From Acetobacteraceae bacterium (lineage in GTDB: Bacteria; Pseudomonadota; Alphaproteobacteria; Acetobacterales; Acetobacteraceae), in assembly GCA_030039695.1 (NCBI GenBank), contig JASHVB010000923.1:1-8500 (forward strand): DNA of 8,500 nucleotides. The letters run 5' to 3'. A program made the position numbers and the translations under genes. Under the pieces are notes generated by a model, which was given only the letters and a program-made list of their open reading frames with translations, made no database searches and had not been told where the DNA came from. Of the stretch, positions 6,256-8,500 are shown one piece after another; the first letter of the stretch is position 1; every line of letters starts with the position of its first letter.

Positions 6256-6520
6256 AGCGTCTCTCCCGTTCGGGTACAGCAGAATAGGCGAATTCGGCCA
6301 GACTGCCCACAGAGAGGATCAGAGCATACACCATACACCATACGATATCGCACCCGGCACCGCACGACCGTTCTGCCATCGAGCCACAATCTCTTTGTCT
6401 CGACACGGCAAGTCCACCGCCCAAAATCGCTGCGGTAAAACCCACAGAGAACGCGAATGTCCGGACTGCTGGTGGCCACCCACGCATGAACCGCTTCGTT
6501 CGCCCGCCTGATTTGTCCAT
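6239..6520 (-). CDS. Possible small two-helix membrane protein (unproven ORF)
   Basis: A 93-residue frame starts at ATG 6520 and overlaps the MetE-like start by 17 nt. It has two hydrophobic stretches (about residues 19-39 and 58-81), a positively charged start (Lys9, Arg10, Arg13) and four Cys between or in them (45, 53, 57, 62). Against it: no Shine-Dalgarno, third-position GC visibly lower than in the real genes around it, and the likely promoter of the MetE-like gene lies inside it. I list it as a candidate only; I recognise no family. Confidence 0.2.
   Translation of the reverse strand: MDKSGGRTKRFMRGWPPAVRTFAFSVGFTAAILGGGLAVSRQRDCGSMAERSCGAGCDIVWCMVYALILSVGSLAEFAYSAVPERERRYAHKP
6281..6309 (-). 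promoter_or_regulatory. Candidate promoter for the MetE-like/protease pair
   Basis: On the minus strand TGGGCA (6309-6304) and TATTCT (6286-6281) are spaced by exactly 17 nt, each matching four of six consensus bases. The predicted start near 6275 gives a 20-nt leader that carries the GGGAGAG ribosome binding site of the gene starting at 6255. Confidence 0.3.
6325..6344. repeat. Short 7-bp tandem repeat
   Basis: CATACAC occurs twice head to tail (6325-6331 and 6332-6338), followed by a partial copy CATACG. It lies a little upstream of the candidate promoter of the MetE-like gene. It may be simple slippage or a binding site; nothing further can be said. Confidence 0.4.
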
Positions 6521-6722
6521 TCACGCGAACATCAACCGCGACGGCGGCCGGCACAGCATTTGCGACCCTGAAAACGGCTGCAGGGACAACTACAGGCAGA
6601 TCTGGCGTGTCTGAACCAAGGCGGACGACGCGACGGCTCGCGCTGCGCCGCGGGGGTCGTCTGGGCCAGCACTATGCGGGCCCGGCCTTTCCGATTTCGT
6701 GGGAACATGCCACCATCATCGC

Positions 6723-8372
6723 ATGATCGATCCCGTCACCGTCGCCGTCCTGCAGAACCGCCTGAATGCCATCGCCGGGGAAATGGGCGAGGCGATGCTC
6801 CGCACGGCCTATTCACAGATCCTCAATTCTTCGCGCGACTTCTCTATCGCGCTGATCGATGCGCGCTGCCGGCTCGTCGCGCAGGCGGATCATATCCCCG
6901 TGCATGTCGGTGCGATGCCCTGGGCGGCGCGCGTGCTGGCTGAGCGCTTTCCAGACCCGTCGCCGAAGGACGTCTACTTGCTGAACGACCCGTACCGCGG
7001 CGGCAGCCACCTGCCCGACATGACCGCGTTTGTTCCGGTCTTCGCCGACGGAACGCTGATGTTCTGGTCCGTCGTGCGCGCCCATCACTCTGACATCGGC
7101 GGTGCGACGCACGGTGCCTACAATCCCGCCGCGACGGAAATCTACCACGAAGGCTTGCGCATTCCGCCGATGCGCCTGACCGAGAACGGCGTCATCCGCG
7201 AGGACCTGCTGGAGATGCTGGCTCTGAACGTGCGTCATCCCCGCGATTTTCGTGGCGATCTCGCGGCGCAGATCGGCGCGGCGAAACTCGGAGAGCAACG
7301 ACTAAGCACGGTCATCTCCGAATTTGGCGCGGCAACCCTGCGCGATGCCGTCGAAGCGATGCTCGACGCTGCCGAACGACACGCCCGCGCTATCGTCGCG
7401 TCCTGGCAGGACGGCACTTATGACGGCGAGGCCGTGCTTGACGACGACGGCTTTGACCGCAAGAACATCGTGATACGCGCGCATGTCACCAAGCAGGGCA
7501 ATGACGTCACCGTCGATCTGTCAGGGTCCGATCCGCAGGTCACCGGCTTCATCAACTCCTCCTTCGCCAACACGCAATCCGCGGTCGCCATGGCCTTCGC
7601 TTTTCTGCTCGATCCCGACATCACCAAGAACGAAGGCGCATTCCGTCCGCTGAAAGTCGTGCTGAAGGAAGGCACCATCGTTTGGGCGCGTGAAGGCGCG
7701 CCAGTGACAATGTGCACCAGCCATTGTTCGAACGAGATCATCGAGGCGATCATCGTCGCACTCGCTCCGGCGTGTCCCGACCGCGCGATGGGCGGCTGGG
7801 GCCGCCGTCTGCGCATTGCTCTGAACGGCACCGACCCACGTAATGGCCGCCGCTTCATCTGGCACATGTTCCAGGCGCGTCCCGGAGGCGGCGGGTCAGC
7901 GGCCGGCGATGGCTTCTCCACCATCGGTGAGTGGCATTCGGCCGGCGGGATCAAGTTCGGAAGCATCGAGGTCGCCGAAGAGCGCTTTCCGCTGTTCTTT
8001 GCCACGCATGAATTCCGTCCGAACTCGGCGGGCGACGGCAGCCACCGCGGCGGCTACGGTGGCGATATGCGGTTGCGCGTGGAATCCGCTGGTCCCGCGC
8101 TCGCCAACACCGCGGGCGAGGGCATCGTGCACGGTGCCCGCGGCGTGCTCGGTGGCCACGATGGCGCACCGCACGACTACACGCTGCATGCACCAGGCGT
8201 GCCGCCGCGCAAACTGAAGAGCAAGGAGGTTGGCGTGGTCGTGCCGCCAGGCAGCGTTATCCACGTTCTGTCCGGCGGCGGTGGTGGCTGGGGAGCGCCG
8301 GCAGATCGCGATGCTGCCGCGCGGCAGAAGGATGGGGCGGAGGGCCTGGCGTTCGTGTCGGGCAACAACTGA
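6723..8372 (+). CDS. Hydantoinase B/oxoprolinase family protein (HyuB-type subunit)
   Basis: The 549-residue product is the full normal length of HyuB subunits (N-methylhydantoinase B, and the matching subunits of acetone and acetophenone carboxylases). Family motifs appear in order: MLRTAYSQILNSSRDFS (25-41), DHIPVHVGAMP (56-66), LLNDPYRGGSHLPDMT (86-101), RAHHSDIGG (119-127), YHEGLRIPP (141-149), RGGYGGD (442-448) and the C-terminal SGGGGGWGAPADRD (517-530). The family needs an ATPase-fold partner, HyuA, for ATP-dependent ring opening or carboxylation. None is next to it: the gene upstream diverges and the one downstream converges. I prefer ATG 6723 (MIDPVTVAVLQ is the usual family start) over in-frame GTG 6699, although both have poor ribosome binding sites; the nearest purine run, GGGAA at 6701-6705, is 17 nt from the ATG. 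Substrate unknown; cytosolic. Confidence 0.92.
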   Translation: MIDPVTVAVLQNRLNAIAGEMGEAMLRTAYSQILNSSRDFSIALIDARCRLVAQADHIPVHVGAMPWAARVLAERFPDPSPKDVYLLNDPYRGGSHLPDMTAFVPVFADGTLMFWSVVRAHHSDIGGATHGAYNPAATEIYHEGLRIPPMRLTENGVIREDLLEMLALNVRHPRDFRGDLAAQIGAAKLGEQRLSTVISEFGAATLRDAVEAMLDAAERHARAIVASWQDGTYDGEAVLDDDGFDRKNIVIRAHVTKQGNDVTVDLSGSDPQVTGFINSSFANTQSAVAMAFAFLLDPDITKNEGAFRPLKVVLKEGTIVWAREGAPVTMCTSHCSNEIIEAIIVALAPACPDRAMGGWGRRLRIALNGTDPRNGRRFIWHMFQARPGGGGSAAGDGFSTIGEWHSAGGIKFGSIEVAEERFPLFFATHEFRPNSAGDGSHRGGYGGDMRLRVESAGPALANTAGEGIVHGARGVLGGHDGAPHDYTLHAPGVPPRKLKSKEVGVVVPPGSVIHVLSGGGGGWGAPADRDAAARQKDGAEGLAFVSGNN

Positions 8373-8376
8373 GCTG

Positions 8377-8400
8377 AGGCCTCCTGCCGGTGGGAGGCCT
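8377..8400. terminator. Hairpin between convergent genes, possible bidirectional terminator
   Basis: AGGCCTCC (8377-8384) and GGAGGCCT (8393-8400) form a perfect 8-bp GC-rich stem with an 8-nt loop, starting 5 nt after the hydantoinase B stop and ending 22 nt before the end of the convergent gene. The position fits a shared terminator. There is no T-tract on either side, so it would be weak or Rho-assisted. Confidence 0.5.
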
Positions 8401-8422
8401 GCAGGTCTCGCACTGACGCGGC

Positions 8423-8500
8423 TCACACTTGCTGGTGGTCGCCAAGAAAGTCAGCCAGCGCCCGCGTCTCTTCCTCGCCAAAGCGCAAGCCCAGCTTGCT
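8423..8500 (-). CDS. C-terminal end of an unrecognised protein (runs off the right edge)
   Basis: A minus-strand frame enters at 8500 and ends in TGA at 8425-8423, giving 25 residues: SKLGLRFGEEETRALADFL followed by GDHQQV. The acidic amphipathic helix (GEEETRALADFLGD) is protein-like, and the position after a hairpin and convergent to the hydantoinase gene fits a real gene end. The fragment is too short to assign; helices of this kind end many regulators and cytochrome-c-like domains. Confidence 0.45.
   Translation of the reverse strand, partial: SKLGLRFGEEETRALADFLGDHQQV

Larger units (their letters stand above)
6256..6722. other. 467-bp divergent intergenic region
   Basis: This region lies between the MetE-like gene (minus) and the hydantoinase B gene (plus). 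It has a moderate minus-strand promoter candidate (6281-6309) and a small 7-bp tandem repeat (CATACAC twice, then CATACG, 6325-6344). It also holds a 93-codon minus-strand frame (6520-6239) that looks like a small membrane protein but has no ribosome binding site. I found no HyuA remnant just upstream of 6723, where the frame is closed by TGA at about 6612, and no clear plus-strand promoter. Confidence 0.55.

Overview
This is a GC-rich (roughly 60-65 percent by eye) stretch of bacterial chromosome with short intergenic gaps, strong Shine-Dalgarno sites and divergent or convergent gene pairs. The gene families (MmgE/PrpD, HMG-CoA lyase-like, isocitrate-lyase-like, hydantoinase B, stand-alone MetE-like) and an intergenic palindrome of the GTCATTGCG...GCAATGAC type suggest a metabolically versatile Alpha- or Betaproteobacterium, for example Bradyrhizobium-like or Burkholderiales-like. 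I cannot decide between these from sequence alone. There are no rRNA or tRNA genes, CRISPR arrays, transposases, phage genes or toxin-antitoxin pairs.

Layout. Positions 1-2580 carry three genes on the minus strand, read right to left: an Fe(II)/2-oxoglutarate oxygenase of the isopenicillin-N-synthase type (2580-1597), an HMG-CoA lyase family enzyme (1457-498), and the N-terminal part of an MmgE/PrpD family protein (338 to beyond the left edge). All three have a GGAGGAA-type ribosome binding site. A 73-bp REP-like palindrome sits between the first two. A 428-bp divergent region follows, with candidate promoters and a 28-codon reading frame. Then comes a plus-strand isocitrate lyase/PEP mutase family C-C lyase (3009-3887). 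Convergent to it is a minus-strand pair: a MetE-like zinc methyltransferase (6255-5038), whose stop overlaps by 4 nt the GTG start of an exported protein with two retropepsin-like domains (5041-4112). Across a second divergent gap (6256-6722) lies a plus-strand hydantoinase B/oxoprolinase subunit (6723-8372) with no HyuA partner in the window. A hairpin follows it, and the last 25 codons of an unrecognised convergent gene enter from the right edge.

How the genes may work together. The lyases and the PrpD-like protein all belong to families that cleave or dehydrate branched hydroxy-acids or their CoA thioesters (methylcitrate, methylisocitrate, citramalate, dimethylmalate, HMG). A catabolic island for a branched or methylated carboxylic acid is a reasonable inference, with the oxygenase perhaps starting attack on a substrate. 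No substrate can be assigned from sequence. I see no clearly new defence or mobile system. The most unusual points are the translational overlap of a cytosolic methyltransferase gene with an exported two-domain aspartic protease gene, the unpaired HyuB, the Asp-to-Glu change in the lyase metal motif, the Ser-to-Ala change in the oxygenase 2-oxoglutarate motif, and the palindrome placed directly before the lyase ribosome binding site.
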